This document shows positions 46,500 through 58,215 of a stretch of DNA of 64,000 bases, in pieces; the stretch's first letter is position 1; each line of letters starts with the position of its first letter. The position numbers and the translations under genes are program-made. The DNA lies in the NCBI GenBank assembly GCA_963691705.1, contig OY829538.1, positions 14,286,443-14,350,442 of the forward strand, read 5' to 3'. Below the pieces are notes generated by a model. It made no database searches and was not told the DNA's origin. It saw nothing but the letters and a program-made list of their open reading frames with translations. The DNA is from Viola odorata. Taxonomy: Eukaryota; Streptophyta; Magnoliopsida; Malpighiales; Violaceae.

Positions 46500-48088
46500 T
46501 CAAGAGTTGGTGGTCGTGTAGGGTCTTTCGGCTAACCCTTCGAAAGAGATGCATCTGCTCTTGAGCAAGTGATTAACTTTTCTCTTAAAGGTAAAGCATT
46601 TTTCTAGCATGTGGCCCTGGGCTCCGGCATGATACTCGCATCTAGCATTAGGATTGTACCACTTTGGGTAGGGAGGTTGTAGAGGTTGGGCCAGGATCGG
46701 TACAATTTTCCCAACTGCTAAGAGATGTTTGTAAATCTCCGTCAAGGGAATTGGAAGAGGTAGCAGTGGCTCCCGACTCCCATGATTATTTGGGTTATTT
46801 TGGTTGTTTGGTGGGTTATATGGAGATGGTGGAAATGGTGTAGGGTATTGAGGAGGTGGCGCGAAAGGTGGCCTATAGCTAGGCTGGTGAGAGGCAAAGT
46901 TGACATCTTTCTTTATGATGGGCTCTTTATTAGGTGTTACCTCTGGTGTGGAAACATCGATCCCCCCTGACTTGATCCCTTGTTCGACTCTTTCAGCCAC
47001 GATGACCATGTCAAAAAAGTTTTTCGATGGATTGGATATAAGATGAGTGTAGTAGGAAGCCTTGAAGGTATCCACGAAAATGGATATGAGCTCTTTGTCA
47101 TTCAAAGGAGGAGAAATCCTAGAAGCTAGTTCTCTCCACCTCTTAGCATAAGTTTTCACCGATTCTTCAGTTTTTTCTCAAGATTTTAGAGATCAAAACG
47201 GTCTGGCGCTGCCTCCATATTGAACTTGTAATGTTTAAAGAAGGTGTCAGACAAATCTCTCCAAGCCCTGATTTTGATCCTATCCAAACTCATGTACCAA
47301 GTCAATGCGTTCTTGGCCAGGCTCTCCTTGAATAGATGGATCAACAAAGGTTCATTGTGTATCATATCGGCCATTTTGTTGCAATAGGCCTTGAGGTGAG
47401 TTTTTGGGCACTCGATCCCAGTGTACTTCTCAAAATCTGGAATCTTGTATTTCGGAGGTATTATGATCCCCGGGACCATGCACATGTCGGCGGGCCCCGT
47501 ATGGTCAAAGGGGTATGTTCCTTCGATGGCCCTGAGCTTTTCCTCTAGCAGGTTCATTCTATCCATATTCGGTCTTTCCGTGATGATAGTGTTTGGACCA
47601 AGGTGTGGCGGGGGTTCCGTCATGAATGGTGGTTGCGTCAGATTGACAAAAGGAGGCTGACTTCCCATAGGATCGGGAATCGCGACTTGAGTGGAAGGGC
47701 CCTGAGGTGGGTAAAATCCCTAGGATTCCTGATGAATCAGATTTTGACCAGGGTCCAAAGTAAGGTTGACAAAGGAATGTTGTAGAGTTGTATCAACTCC
47801 TTCACCCATGTTGGCTATAGGGTTTGGGGTGGTGGGTACGAAGATGGGATCAATCCATTTCCATTGACCCCCAGGACCAGGGAATGATTGGGGGACTGAA
47901 GACCCAGCGATGACGGATGAGGAGGGTCCGATCATTTGATTAGGGTCAAAACCAGGTGGGAACTCAGTGGTTGCTTTATCCCGTTCTTTTTCGGCCTGAG
48001 CGGCCCTCTCTGTAGTAATCCTAACTTGTTCTTCTAGTTTTGTTATTCTAGCAGCCAATGCTTCTTCTGTCTTGGTTTGTTCGACCAT
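46500..48088 (-). pseudogene. Tat/Ogre-type gag, broken
   Basis: Starting at ATG 48088 (MVEQTKTEEALAARITKLEE), the N-terminus is a coiled coil. It is followed by a Pro-rich part and then the Tat-lineage capsid signature: YPFDHTGPADMCMVPG, IPDFEKYTGIECPKTHLKAY, SLAKNALTWYMSL and WRELASRISPPLNDKELI. The C-terminal part has a CX2H...HX4C-like motif starting CEYHAGAQGHMLEKC, as in Ogre-type gag, not the usual CCHC knuckle. Breaks: TAG at 47720-47722, a TAA near 47184, and a one-base frameshift in the A run near 47170-47180. The product would assemble particles and package RNA; this copy cannot be expressed whole. No pol frame follows it. Confidence 0.85.
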
Positions 48089-48870
48089 TTTTCGCGCTTG
48101 AAGTCTAGTTATGGGGGGGCCTTGGCGGAGTAATTCGCTTGCGAGGAGCTATTGTTAACCTGAAAGGGAAAAGAGAAAAAAATGAGAAATAAACACAAGC
48201 GATAAACATGCATGGGATGTGCAACTCCGAGGCCTCCACGCTGCTTATTCAATCTTTCAGCCACTTTTTCACTTGATACTTTTGGGGGGGACGAAAAGAT
48301 AACGCATAAAAGAAGTGTAGGTGCCGATATTTCGAATGAGAAAAATAGGTCCTGTGGGACAGAAATTTTAAGTGCCAAAATAACCTGTGCGTGCAAGAAA
48401 TTTACAGTTCGTATAAAAGAAAAATTGCGAAAAATAGAAATCATGGCAACAAGATAAATAGAGCCACGACAAAGCAGATATGATCATGATGCATGTGTTG
48501 GGGCTCTGATTCTGAATTTTCTAACTGGCTTGAACGGTTCTCGGATGATACCATGAAAAGGTCCCTAAAGTGTCGTCCAATGTCCACCGATTCCTTGCGG
48601 AATCATGTAACCTTTCGACTATCTTTAGGGGTTCATTCGAGTTGGGATTGGTGAACACTACCCAGGACATGTGTCCTAGGGCGTCACTACTACCCTCCTA
48701 ATTTGGTAATTGTCCCCGGGGTATAGGGCACTATGAAATGCATATGATAATTGATATTAAAGCGAATAAATAAACAAATCAGCAATTTATCAAAGCGGGT
48801 AAATAAACAAATAAACACCTCAAAAAAAAACCGTCTCCGACCCTAAAGGTCCCTAGTGAAGTCTCCAAAC
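48089..48870 (-). other. Leader of the Tat element
   Basis: This noncoding leader lies between the 5' LTR and gag. The first bases after the LTR read GTTTGGAGACTTCACTAGGG on the minus strand, the position of the primer-binding site. I do not assign the tRNA. Confidence 0.55.
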
Positions 48871-50780
48871 TGTCGCACCCCGCGAAATTAACAAAAGTAT
48901 TCGCGAATGTACGACGAATCTAAGACCTTACGATGCTCGGCGTAAAAGGACGCCTCGCAACATGCAATGAAGTCGCCACCCTAATTTTTGTCTCTAAGTT
49001 TAGGGAACCTAATCATCATGGCATAAAAACAAAAATTAAATAAAAAACTAAAGGCACAAAAAAAAATGGGTCTAAACCCAAGACAAAGGTTCAGGGTCGT
49101 ATTATGGACTCGGGAAGGTGTTAGGCACCCGAGTCACATCCGAAAACGGTTACCAGTTGATAAGAGAGGTGTTTAAAAGATGTTTGATAAAAATGCGTTT
49201 TAAAAGGAGGCCCTCAGAGGAATCGTCACTTTAGTCTTTTCCATGATCGGGACCGTTCAGGAATAATTAATCGTTAGACGGGTTACCATTTTAAAAATCT
49301 TTTCGGATGGGGTTACCATTTTCAAGACCGATCGATTATTCCTGACTGTAGCGTGATGGGACTGAATTTTCCGTAAGACTGAATGAGCGCCCTCTTTTCA
49401 TCATCGGGCCATGCATGATTAAATTAATTACTACGTGATTCTATCATGGATAGCTTAACAGAGTACAGATTAAATGAGAGGTTTTGAAATGATAAACTAA
49501 TGTGGGATCGAAGCCACCAAACACATGCAGTCAATATAAACAGAATTTAAAACAAATGAGTACGACATTTAAAGCGAGTTATTAAACAATTTGTTCATGT
49601 GGGTTGATTTTAATTCTAGCAATTCTACATATCATGCATACGATTAATATTTACAGAAAGCTCTGAATAAATAAAAGGGAAAGAAATGCGTAATTTCGAG
49701 CGAAGCTTAAATTTTAACCTTTGATTGCTTCCTTTTGCTTGGATTGATGTTGGTGATGAGAGGGTGTCAACCCGTGTGTTTTAAGGGTAAAAGGGTTGTG
49801 AATTCGTGTCCCTTTTTGAAGAGGCAGTGGCCTCTATTTATAGGCCAAGATCACGTGAGGCGGGAGACGCGGCGCTGCGCGTGGAGGAGGGAGAGCGTGC
49901 GCTGGCGGGGCTAGGGCGTCGTGGTGGCAGCTACGGCCGTTGGTGATGATGGTTGACGGGACAGGAAGCGACGGGAGCAAGCAGGTCGGTGGCTTGCTCC
50001 GCTGCTGCTCACTGCCACGGTGTATGTGCACCATGCACCCTTAAATGGTGAACCGTTGATCTGGTTGACTTTCCTTGGTCAACCAGATCAACAGTGATGA
50101 TCAATTGCCCCTTTAATTTTATTTAAATGGCCTCGAGCCATTTTCGTGAACAAACGTTCTGAATTTCCAAGCCGAAAGTGCTAGCGTGCAGAGAAAAATA
50201 AGACGAGTTTAACAGTCTACAGCGAATGAAGAAATTTTTTCGTTTAACGTGTTTATTTTCTCGTTCGGAAACATGAAATGTTCGGACGAAAAATAAATGG
50301 CGTTATGACGAAAACTACGCAAAACGAAATTAGTCGGCGTGAATGAAAAAAAGAGTAGGTAATAGTTGATGGAAGACATAACGCGTTCGAGCTATTGTCC
50401 GAGCAAACTTACTCGGGTCCAATAAAAGCTCGAACAAAAATAATAATAAAAAATAAAAATGCTAAAAAATGTGATAAAATACTAAAAATTTTAAATTTTA
50501 TGTGATGACCTAAAACGAAAAAATAACTAGCAAATGAGTAACGGATAATTAAAAATGTGATTTTTAAGGCTGAAAAATATTAATAATAATAATAAAAATA
50601 TGTGACGAAAAATTAAAAATGCGATTCCGAATGCTGACGATGACAATGACGATTGATAAAATGCGATGAGAATTAAAAATATCCTAACGACAGCGAATCA
50701 ATTTAAAATGGCAATTAATTAAGTAAAATGACAGAAATGCTAAATTTAATTTAAATGGCATCAAAATTCGGGTATCAACA
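48871..50780 (-). repeat. 5' LTR of the Tat element
   Basis: It is 1910 bp with TG...CA termini and is closely similar to the truncated, MULE-bearing LTR at 9138-12872. It provides the uninterrupted target sequence that defines the MULE insertion. Confidence 0.92.
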
Positions 50781-51250
50781 CTCGTAATAAATCTTATATA
50801 ACTTTCTTAATAATTTTTTCTATTTAAAATAAAAAAAATAAAAGGGAACAAATGAGGACTTTTAATTAAGTTTAAAAGAAAAAAATGATGAATTTTAATT
50901 AAGTTTAGAAGAAAAAAAGAAAGATGTGGAGTTAAGTTTAGAAAACATCGGTAGTAAAATTTTATATTTAAAATAACAAATAAAGGAAAAAAAATGAGGA
51001 CTTTTAGACTTTTAGTTAAGTTTAAAAGTTTAAAAGAGACAATGTCTTTTACTCATAATAATTCTTATATAACTTCCTTAATAAATTTTTCTATTTAAAA
51101 TAAAAAAATTAAAAGAAAAAAATGAGAACTTTTAATTAAGTTTAAAAGAAAAAAATTATGAATTTTAATTAAGTTTATAAGAAATAAACAAAGATAAGAA
51201 GTTAAGTTTAGAAAGAAAAAAGAAAAAAAAATAAAATGCAAGCTTGGGAA
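50781..51250. repeat. 271-bp tandem duplication, AT-rich
   Basis: CTCGTAATAAATCTTATATAAC at 50781 recurs as CTCATAATAATTCTTATATAAC at 51052. Both are followed by TTTTTCTATTTAAAATAAAA and TTAATTAAGTTTA blocks. It belongs to the right half of the outer hAT-like element. Confidence 0.75.
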
Positions 51251-51672
51251 TTTGAACCTCCCTTTAAGGTAATAGGTAAAACTTTAACCATTTAACCAAA
51301 TTTATATTTTGATATTAATGTGCATATAATTTTATTTATATATATATAAATATATATAAATAATATATAAGAACCGGTTCTCCCGATTTACGGTCCGGTT
51401 TAGATTTTTTAGTATAGGAGAACCGGACCGAACCAGGACAGTACGGTTCGGTTCCATATTTCAAAAAAAAAAAATTCCAGACTAAATCAGACCGAACCGG
51501 CGGTTCCAGTTCGGTTCATGGTTCGGATCGGGTTTTTTACACCCCTAAAAGCAAGATTACACAAAAAAAAGAATCTGGTTTACCAATCCTTATCCTAATA
51601 CAACACAGGAACGGGAATTCATTCCATTTCCAGCTGCAATATTCTTGTTCCTGTTTATTACGAAGCAGTATA

Positions 51673-51765
51673 CTATCTAGTCCTAGTCTTGACCATCTTG
51701 CCACTCGAAGCTTTCCTCTCCATCTTTTCCCTCTTCTTGCGCGTCTTCTCATCTTCCGAGTCTCC
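51673..51765 (-). other. TMEM208-like last exon
   Basis: Acceptor GAACCAG|GGAGAC. It has 30 codons plus TAG and encodes GDSEDEKTRKKREKMERK and a basic end. The reading frame requires phase 0 at its start. Confidence 0.82.
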
Positions 51766-54700
51766 CTGGTTCACAAATTACAGACATACATGCTTTACCA
51801 AATCACCTCAAATCAAGATAGTTTATATTAGCTTTTCCAAAACCTAAATGTCAAGACTAGAGAGTCTGTCTCATAAATGTCTTGTATAAGGCTATATACT
51901 TTACCACACTTAAATGTGGTGTGACAGTAGGTAGAAGACTAGAGTCTGTCTCCTAGAGTCCTGTATAAGGGTATACTTTACCAGTTGACCTATGCCCTTA
52001 AAATAGTTCCTTCCGAAAGGAGTAACAGTCATGCATTACATCCCTTTGGTCGTTAAGTGTAAGAAGAAGTTTGGGTTAATTAACTTCATCATGGCCTGTG
52101 TTGGAGGGAATGAGCACCATGGAGTCTGTTGGGCGTGCTACAGGCTTATGCACAAATCAACACCTTAAATCCAACGGTGTAAGCCATTCAATTTCACAAA
52201 TCCTTCACTGACAAGGTTCTTGATCTTCGTATTTCTAGCAGATGGATAATTCCAACTTCATAATTCTAGGAGATGAAGAATTCCAACTTTAAATGTATAC
52301 AAACATGTTAGGTATCCCTAATTGACTTATTTCTGACAGACAAATAAACCTATGAATATTTGATTTTAACTAAAGAGTGAAATTTGGAGTTGTTGCTTCA
52401 TGGGGCCAAGAATTCACCAAGCCTAAAAACAACTTGAAAAGCCTTGATTTGACTGCTTATACTCACGGTACTATTATCCTTAAAAATGTTGATTCACTAA
52501 TATGTTATTTCCGAGCTGAATTCTAGCTTTAATATCATGCTGTGTATATTTCACAAATTAGGGCACTCAAGTTCAAGACCTAATGCCTCCTTGCTTTGGA
52601 GTAACCACTGAGCTACAAGTTCATTGGTAGCAACTCAAAGATAATTGCTACAAGTTCATTGGTAGCAACTCAAAGATAATTGCTACGACTATTTTGTTAT
52701 CTATCATAGACAAATTTATTTAACATTTAAATGGTAAAAGATGTTGACAGTTTGCAATTTGGAGTAAATCTAACACTTCCGGAAAAATTGTAGCTGTGAC
52801 TACCCCCGCTTCAGTCTTTACAGATCACAATTTGATGACCATCATGCTTTCTAGCTTCTATTCTGCTACCCATTACTATTTTGTTGAAACGGCATGTGAG
52901 CTTAACAAGCACATTCCATTTTTGTTCATAACTACAACAGATGGACTAAGCTGCATTACCAACATTTTTTTAAGGATTAAGCTAACAAACTAGAAGCAGT
53001 GTTTGATTTAGGTTTTGAGACATTAAATCAAAATTACAAAATATGAGTAGAGAAATTAAAAAAAATAAACAAAAAAATAAAAAATGAGACACCTCAGAGC
53101 CTTGTGGCCAATAAGCTTTGGCAAGAACAGCATTTTATATGTTGCAAATCCCGGTATCTAGAAAGTAGGAAAGAAACATAAATCCACAATACCAATATAA
53201 ATGTCTTTATAAAATGCTAATAAGACATGCTTATATATCAATAAAGGCATTCCCCGCCATACCAAATGCACGAGGCTATAACCTCTATTTCTAGAAGCGC
53301 TTGTATATATGAACCTCAAAATTATAGGTTTTATACAGCATATACTATTATTAGATTATCGTGTTATTCTATGTAGCTAGGAACAAAAAAACACTTTAAA
53401 GCAAGATCTTCTCAATGGACAATAACCAACAAATATCTTCAAAACGAACATGGTTGTTAACAATTCTTTTGTGATCATGAACTATATCAACAAGTTCCTT
53501 AAGATGATCTATTTTTTATTCACGAGAACCCCTTATGTTCTCAAAGTGCTTTAAAAGACATTAAATTTACATTCAAATTAAAAGACTAAAATTATATTCC
53601 ATATCATGCCTACAACCTAATCTTATTAAAAGAGAAAGGAGTAATAGCATAAAGTACCCTTGTACTAACTGCGAAAATCAGAAACCTCTCATGTCTTTCA
53701 AAACGTTTAATACGCCTCTCCTGTACTACTTTGACCGTGTAAATTGCCCCCTTCCATTAAATTTGAACGTTAAATCTAACAAAAACTTATTATTTGGCAT
53801 GCTATTGCAGGTTACATCGGAAAAAAATTATTTGATTGACCTGTTATTGTAGGTTACATAACAAAAAATTCATTAAAAAAATGGAATTACTTTCTATTTT
53901 CCTTTCGTTCTCTTTTCTTTTCTTTTTTTCGTTCTTTTTCCCTGCGTGAGCAGTAGCAGTACCGATCTTTATTTTCATGACCAGATCTGGTCCTCCATTT
54001 TCATTTTTGTTGTTCATTCCTCTCCTCCTCTCATCCCTTCCACTCCTCATAAACAAAACCTAACAAACCCTACACAACCTGCTTTTGATCCTCTCTCCAT
54101 AATTTCCTTCCATTATTCCTCGCTAACATGAACCTGCAAAAATCACCCACCCCTCCGATTTTTTCACCTCCGACAGATCGCCTCACAGATCCACCTCCGA
54201 CCACTTCCCGGCGGCGACACTTCTAGTTTCCACTCCGCTGTCTCCCTTTCGTCGTGTGCGCAGGACCATTCGAGGCCACGTCTCGATGCGTCTCCCAAAG
54301 TTTGCTGCGTCCTCGGTCGTCTGCGCTAGGCAGCACCTCCGGTCGCCTTAGATCGGCGGCGCTCTGCTGTACAACGCATATAGAAGCCGACAGATCTTAC
54401 TATTCCCTCTTCCAGTAGTCGTTCCCTCCCTAGGGTCAGAGTAGTAGATCGGCGTCCTAAGACCTCCAATCCTCAGATCCACTAAATACAACAACGGATT
54501 CACCACAATAACTCCTTTAATTTTTTCAAATCTCCACACCCTCTCACTTCGGCTTCTTCACTCCACACCACACTGTTCATCTCCCAACACTTTTACTGTC
54601 CGCTCAACCCCCAGTCGCCAACACCTTAGTCATCTGAAACACCCTCCTCTCCCATATTCTCTCGATCTCCCTATCCTTTAAACCAAATTCCCACTAAACC

Positions 54701-57700
54701 TGGCTGCTTTGTTTGTTTGATTTGGTTTGAAGGGACTTCATGGGCCAATTTAACTGATTCATGTATATATATTAATTGGGATAAAATAAATTTTGGCACC
54801 TGAACTCTTATTGTTTGACTCATTTGGCACCTCTATTTTTTTTTTTGCTTTAAAAGGCACCTGAACTCTTTAGAAATGACACATTTGGTACTCATCAGTG
54901 ACGCCGTCCATCGCAACCGTTATCTCGTTGATGTGGCATGCCACGTCATAATGCTGCTGACATAGGCTACGAACGACGCGTCGTTTGTAGACAAAGAGCG
55001 GTTGACAAGCAACCAATGCAGATGACGCGTCGTTTGGATTCCTCTCTCCGGACGACGCGTCGTCTGCCCATATGACAATAGCCATTCGCATAGTTACGAG
55101 TGACACGTCGTCTGCAATGGTTAAGAGACGCGTCGTCTAAGTTGAATCTCATTCCCAAATCTGCTACTTTTCTTTCACGACAAAAAAACCCTAATGATCA
55201 ATTTCTTTACCTCGTTGTGAGAAGACCGCAAGATGAATTTCATGGACCAATTTTCAGTTTATCCCATTAGAAAAATATACAATCTATTTTTTGTAAAGGA
55301 AAAATATTGAAATTCAATTCCAAGACATCGGCGGGTATTCAATTAATAAAAATATCATATATAAATATACATACTCAATTCTAATGGTTTAAATAAATTT
55401 ATAAAAATAACATTAATTTAAATTACACCCAAACTTTCTAACCCTAACTATCACCACTTCAACAGCCGCCACCCACCCAAACTTTCTACCCATCATCTTC
55501 CTCATTCCTTCCCCTCCCTTCATCAAGAAAAATCCAACACCACTAACTACTCACCAACTCGGTTATTATCAGTCTCACCTCACCAACATCCTTCCCTCTC
55601 TGATTCAACTCCTTACTCTTTCCCGATCCGTCGCCCTCTATCTCTATTTCATTACCACCACCGGTAGAGATCCACTGTTGCCTTTTCTCGTCCGATCTAT
55701 GCGCTTTCTACCAACATAACGCAAATCCGACGTATACAAACTTTTACTCCTCCTCAAGTAGAGCCTCTCTTTAATTCTAACCGACCATGGTGACAAGATC
55801 GGGGAGGGAAGAAGAAAATGGTGGTCGGGCGTGGTGATGGACTGATGGTGTGGAGAGAAGAAGGAAAGATGAAAAGTGGTGTGGCGGCGGCAAGGGAGGA
55901 GGAGGAGGAGAGAAGAAGGAAATAGTGTTAGGGTTAATGATATTGGCGGCGTGGAAGAGAGGAGAATGAGATGAAAAATGAAATTGGGAGAAAGAGGTAG
56001 TATTTATACCCAACCATTCCAGACGACGCGTCACTCGTAACTAGGCGAATGGCTATTGTCATACGGGCAGACGACTCGTCGTCCGGAGAGGAATCCAAAC
56101 GACGCGTCGTCTGCAGTGGTTGCTTGTCAACCGCTCCTTGTCTACGAACGACGCGTCGTTCGTAGCCTACGTCAGCAGCATTATGACGTGGCATGACACG
56201 TGGCATGCCACGTCAGCGAGATAACGGTTGCGATGAACGGCGTCAGTGATGAGTACCAAATGTGTCATTTCTAAAGAGTTCAGGTGCCTTTTAAAGCAAA
56301 AAAAAAAATAGAGGTGCCAAATGAGTCAAACAATAAGAGTTCAGGTGCCAAATTTGTTTTAACCCTATATTAATTATATAACCTAAATCTAATACTCCCT
56401 CCATCCACGAATAACAGTCATTTTTCTACTGAAAATTACTGTACACTTTATTTGACATTTTAGTGTTTGCTTTACTGAAAATTACTGTTTTAGAAAAACA
56501 ATTATTTATAGACAGAGGAAGTACATTTTAGTCTCTTTCTTTTCTTTTCTTTTATTTTTAAAATTCATTGATTGCATCCATGTTCTTGGCGCATAAGAGG
56601 TTAGTTAAATTAGGTTATTAGCAAATTTCAATTTTTCAATCAGATCTGATTCTGATTCAAGACCGGAGACGTGTGGCGAGAGCAATGGAAGTGATTTTGA
56701 GAGGAAAAATTAAAATTTTTTAATAATTATATTTTAGGAAAAAAAGTTATTAGGTAACCTACAATAGTAGGTAAAAAATAAAATTCTGTTAAATTTAACG
56801 GAAGGGTGCAACTTGCACGGTTAAGATAGTACATAGGAGGCGTATTAGACGTTTTAAAAATCAGGGAAGATTTTTATTTTTCGCGGTTAGTACAAAGATA
56901 TTTTATGCTATTAGCATAAAGAGAAATGCCTAGCACCTAAAGGAAACTAATACCAAATACAAAAAGTCCTACAGGCGCATATCATTCCATCAAGTGATTA
57001 GACATCAAGCTTTCTATTCTCAAATATGTGGATCCCATCATTCTTACTATGATAAAGTAACATCTCAAAGAAAATAACCAAGTCAAGAAAATTCCTCAAC
57101 CAATATGGGGAGGCACTATGGCCTACATAACATAAATACACACAAAAAAGTTAAGAAGCGCATTTTAATTAATCTAGCCTGGTATTCTCTTTGACCAAGA
57201 AAATTCCAAGTCAAACTGTATGCTCATATTTGGTTTCTATAACTATATCAGAGATGGTCCTTTTTGTTTGAAAATAATTGTTGAAACTCAGTCTAAGCAT
57301 AGGTATCAATCATCAAAAGAAACAACAATAGGAGCATTTAAAGCATATGAACTTACCACCAAGTATATGTACCAAAAATACCCAGAAATGATGGACATTA
57401 TCTGAACAAAGCTTGTAACGTAAATCACGTCATGTAAATAGCTGCAAGGAATGCTTGATTGTCAGACAGGTTTCTCTTATCATAAACACTAAAACTAGCA
57501 AGCAATTGTTTATTGTCAGACAAATATCTATTATCATAAACACTTAAACTAGCATTGATGTCTTAACCACGGTATTAAGAGAGGCCATTGTAGAGAAGAA
57601 AAAAATAGCTTTTCATTCTGCTTTCAATTGATATATGAAACAATTATGGATGTCATGGTGAAGAAGGGTTCTGTAAAACTTTGACGACCATTTCATATTG

Positions 57701-58215
57701 AGGTTCTATTCTATCAAAGCCACTCTATCTTCAATCTCAACCATTCTTTATGAAATATTCAATGGCATTAGCAATTCATATGATATTCTTGCTGATGACC
57801 TTTACTCATGTATAGGGTCTTTATTTCTCTAATTTTAGTTCTTAAACGATACTTTTACGCCTACAAATGGTGAATTGATCCCCACAAGAATCCAGAATGG
57901 CCAGAATTCAAAATTTTGGTATTGCCAACAAATTCTCTTCACTTATCATTAGAAGATAATAATGACTACAACAACTACAATAAAAAAAAAAAAAGTGCAG
58001 AATACGTACCCACAAATTCCACCAGTATTCATATCAAACCCACCATCGAGGAGGTCACCATCACCAGCATAAGAGGGCGTTGCCATAGCAGCAAGTTGCT
58101 TGTAAGGGATTGCATAAGCCAAGGATGTCAAAGCTAGACCCACCCAGTGTTTCCAGGTGAAACTTGAATGAAAGATCAGTATCCTGACAATGACATATAT
58201 AACCAGGAGAAGCAA
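51673..58215 (-). CDS. TMEM208: TMEM208/SND2-like gene, exon 1 not found
   Basis: Four minus-strand exons together give most of a TMEM208 (SND2) homologue, a small ER membrane protein of the SRP-independent targeting route. Exons: 58010-58183 (or from about 58215), 57357-57441, 53093-53157 and 51673-51765 with the stop at 51673-51675. Recognisable parts in order: a first hydrophobic segment running into ILIFHSSFTWKHWVGLALTS; GDGDLLDGGFDMNTGGICG; YLHDVIYVTSFVQIMSIISG; a third hydrophobic piece IPGFATYKMLFLPKLI; and a charged tail ending KMVKTRTR. Splice sites for the second and third introns are canonical and phases agree. The first exon (about 30 residues) is not visible; it may lie beyond the copia element and the window edge. 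Two junctions are odd: the acceptor of the first visible exon, and a phase mismatch between the last two exons. The intron at 53158-57356 holds a Mutator-like element. Confidence 0.85.
51766..53092 (-). other. Last intron of the TMEM208-like gene
   Basis: 1327 bp. It contains a short tandem duplication at about 52613-52686 (CTACAAGTTCATTGGTAGCAACTCAAAGATAATTG in two copies). No gene is supported within it. Confidence 0.6.
53093..53157 (-). other. TMEM208-like exon (third visible)
   Basis: Acceptor TTTCTAG|ATACCG, donor CTGAG|GTGTCT. It is 65 bp, phase 0 in and phase 2 out. Confidence 0.75.
53638..56917. mobile_element. Mutator-like element in a TMEM208-like intron
   Basis: It is flanked by 9-bp duplications, AAAGAGAAA, at 53629-53637 and 56918-56926. 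Long terminal inverted repeats begin GGAGTAATAGCATAAAGTACC on the left and ATGCTAATAGCATAAAATATC from the right, then share TTGTACTAAC(T/C)GCGAAAA and TTTTAAAACGT(C/T)TAATACGCCTC-like blocks. It is related in layout and termini (TGTACTAAC) to the MULE at 10723-12742. The interior (about 53990-54720) is pyrimidine-rich with no transposase. A second element sits inside at 54778-56365. Confidence 0.87.
54778..56365. mobile_element. Nested Mutator-like element with palindrome-rich long TIRs
   Basis: It is flanked by the direct repeat TATATTAATT (54768-54777 and 56366-56375; 9-10 bp). Terminal inverted repeats of about 345 bp (54778 to about 55120, and about 56010 to 56365) begin GGGATAAAATAAATTTTGGCACCTG on the left, with the right end closely matching. 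Each TIR carries several copies of the palindrome ACGACGCGTCGT or close variants. A TATA-like GGTATAAATAC lies at the inner edge of the right TIR, pointing inward on the minus strand. The interior shows no transposase. Confidence 0.87.
56927..57356. other. TMEM208-like intron sequence right of the MULE
   Basis: No gene or repeat recognised; it belongs to the intron at 53158-57356. Confidence 0.6.
57357..57441 (-). other. TMEM208-like exon (second visible)
   Basis: Acceptor CTTGCAG|C, donor GTG|GTAAGT. It is 85 bp: one base completes Gly, then 28 codons. Confidence 0.9.
58010..58183 (-). other. TMEM208-like exon (first visible)
   Basis: The donor is GG|GTACGT. The best acceptor is the CAG at 58184-58186, but family-like residues V-I-Y-V-I-V-R are encoded upstream of it to about 58212. 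Further extension meets an in-frame TAA at 58219-58221, with no AG in between. Confidence 0.8.

Larger units (their letters stand above)
9138..50780 (-). mobile_element. Tat/Ogre-type Ty3/gypsy LTR element without pol, carrying nested insertions
   Basis: Two similar LTRs bound this element: 48871-50780 (5' LTR) and 9138-12872 (3' LTR, carrying a Mutator-like insertion and lacking its last 207 bp). On the minus strand the LTR begins TGTTGATACCCGAATTTTG and ends CGGGGTGCGACA. After the 5' LTR, the leader starts GTTTGGAGACTTCACTAGGG. A purine-rich tract (AAAGAGGGGGC on the minus strand, about 12875-12886) precedes the 3' LTR. The only protein remains are gag, at 46500-48088. No protease, reverse transcriptase, RNase H or integrase of this element is seen. 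Removing Athila A, Athila B and the Mutator-like element leaves about 10.5 kb, so it is probably a non-autonomous derivative. The target duplication is not recoverable because the left end is truncated. Confidence 0.8.
7967..51547. mobile_element. hAT-like element split by the nested cluster
   Basis: The left end reads TAGGGGTGTA at 7967-7976 and the right end reads TACACCCCTA at 51538-51547, a perfect 10-bp inverted repeat. Both subtermini are rich in CGGTTCGGTT / AACCGGACC motifs, a pattern common to plant hAT elements. The possible 8-bp target duplication is imperfect (AAGTCAAG and AAAGCAAG). Excluding inserted DNA, about 1.9 kb remains (7967-9137 plus 50781-51547), with no transposase seen. 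The outer boundary lies only about 125 bp from the stop codon of the TMEM208-like gene. Assigning both ends to one element is inference from the matching termini. Confidence 0.55.

Noticed and set aside
51537..51752. Alternative frame through the last TMEM208-like exon
   Set aside because: Arg/Gly-rich shadow. The other frame gives the charged family-like tail ending KMVKTRTR and a stop.
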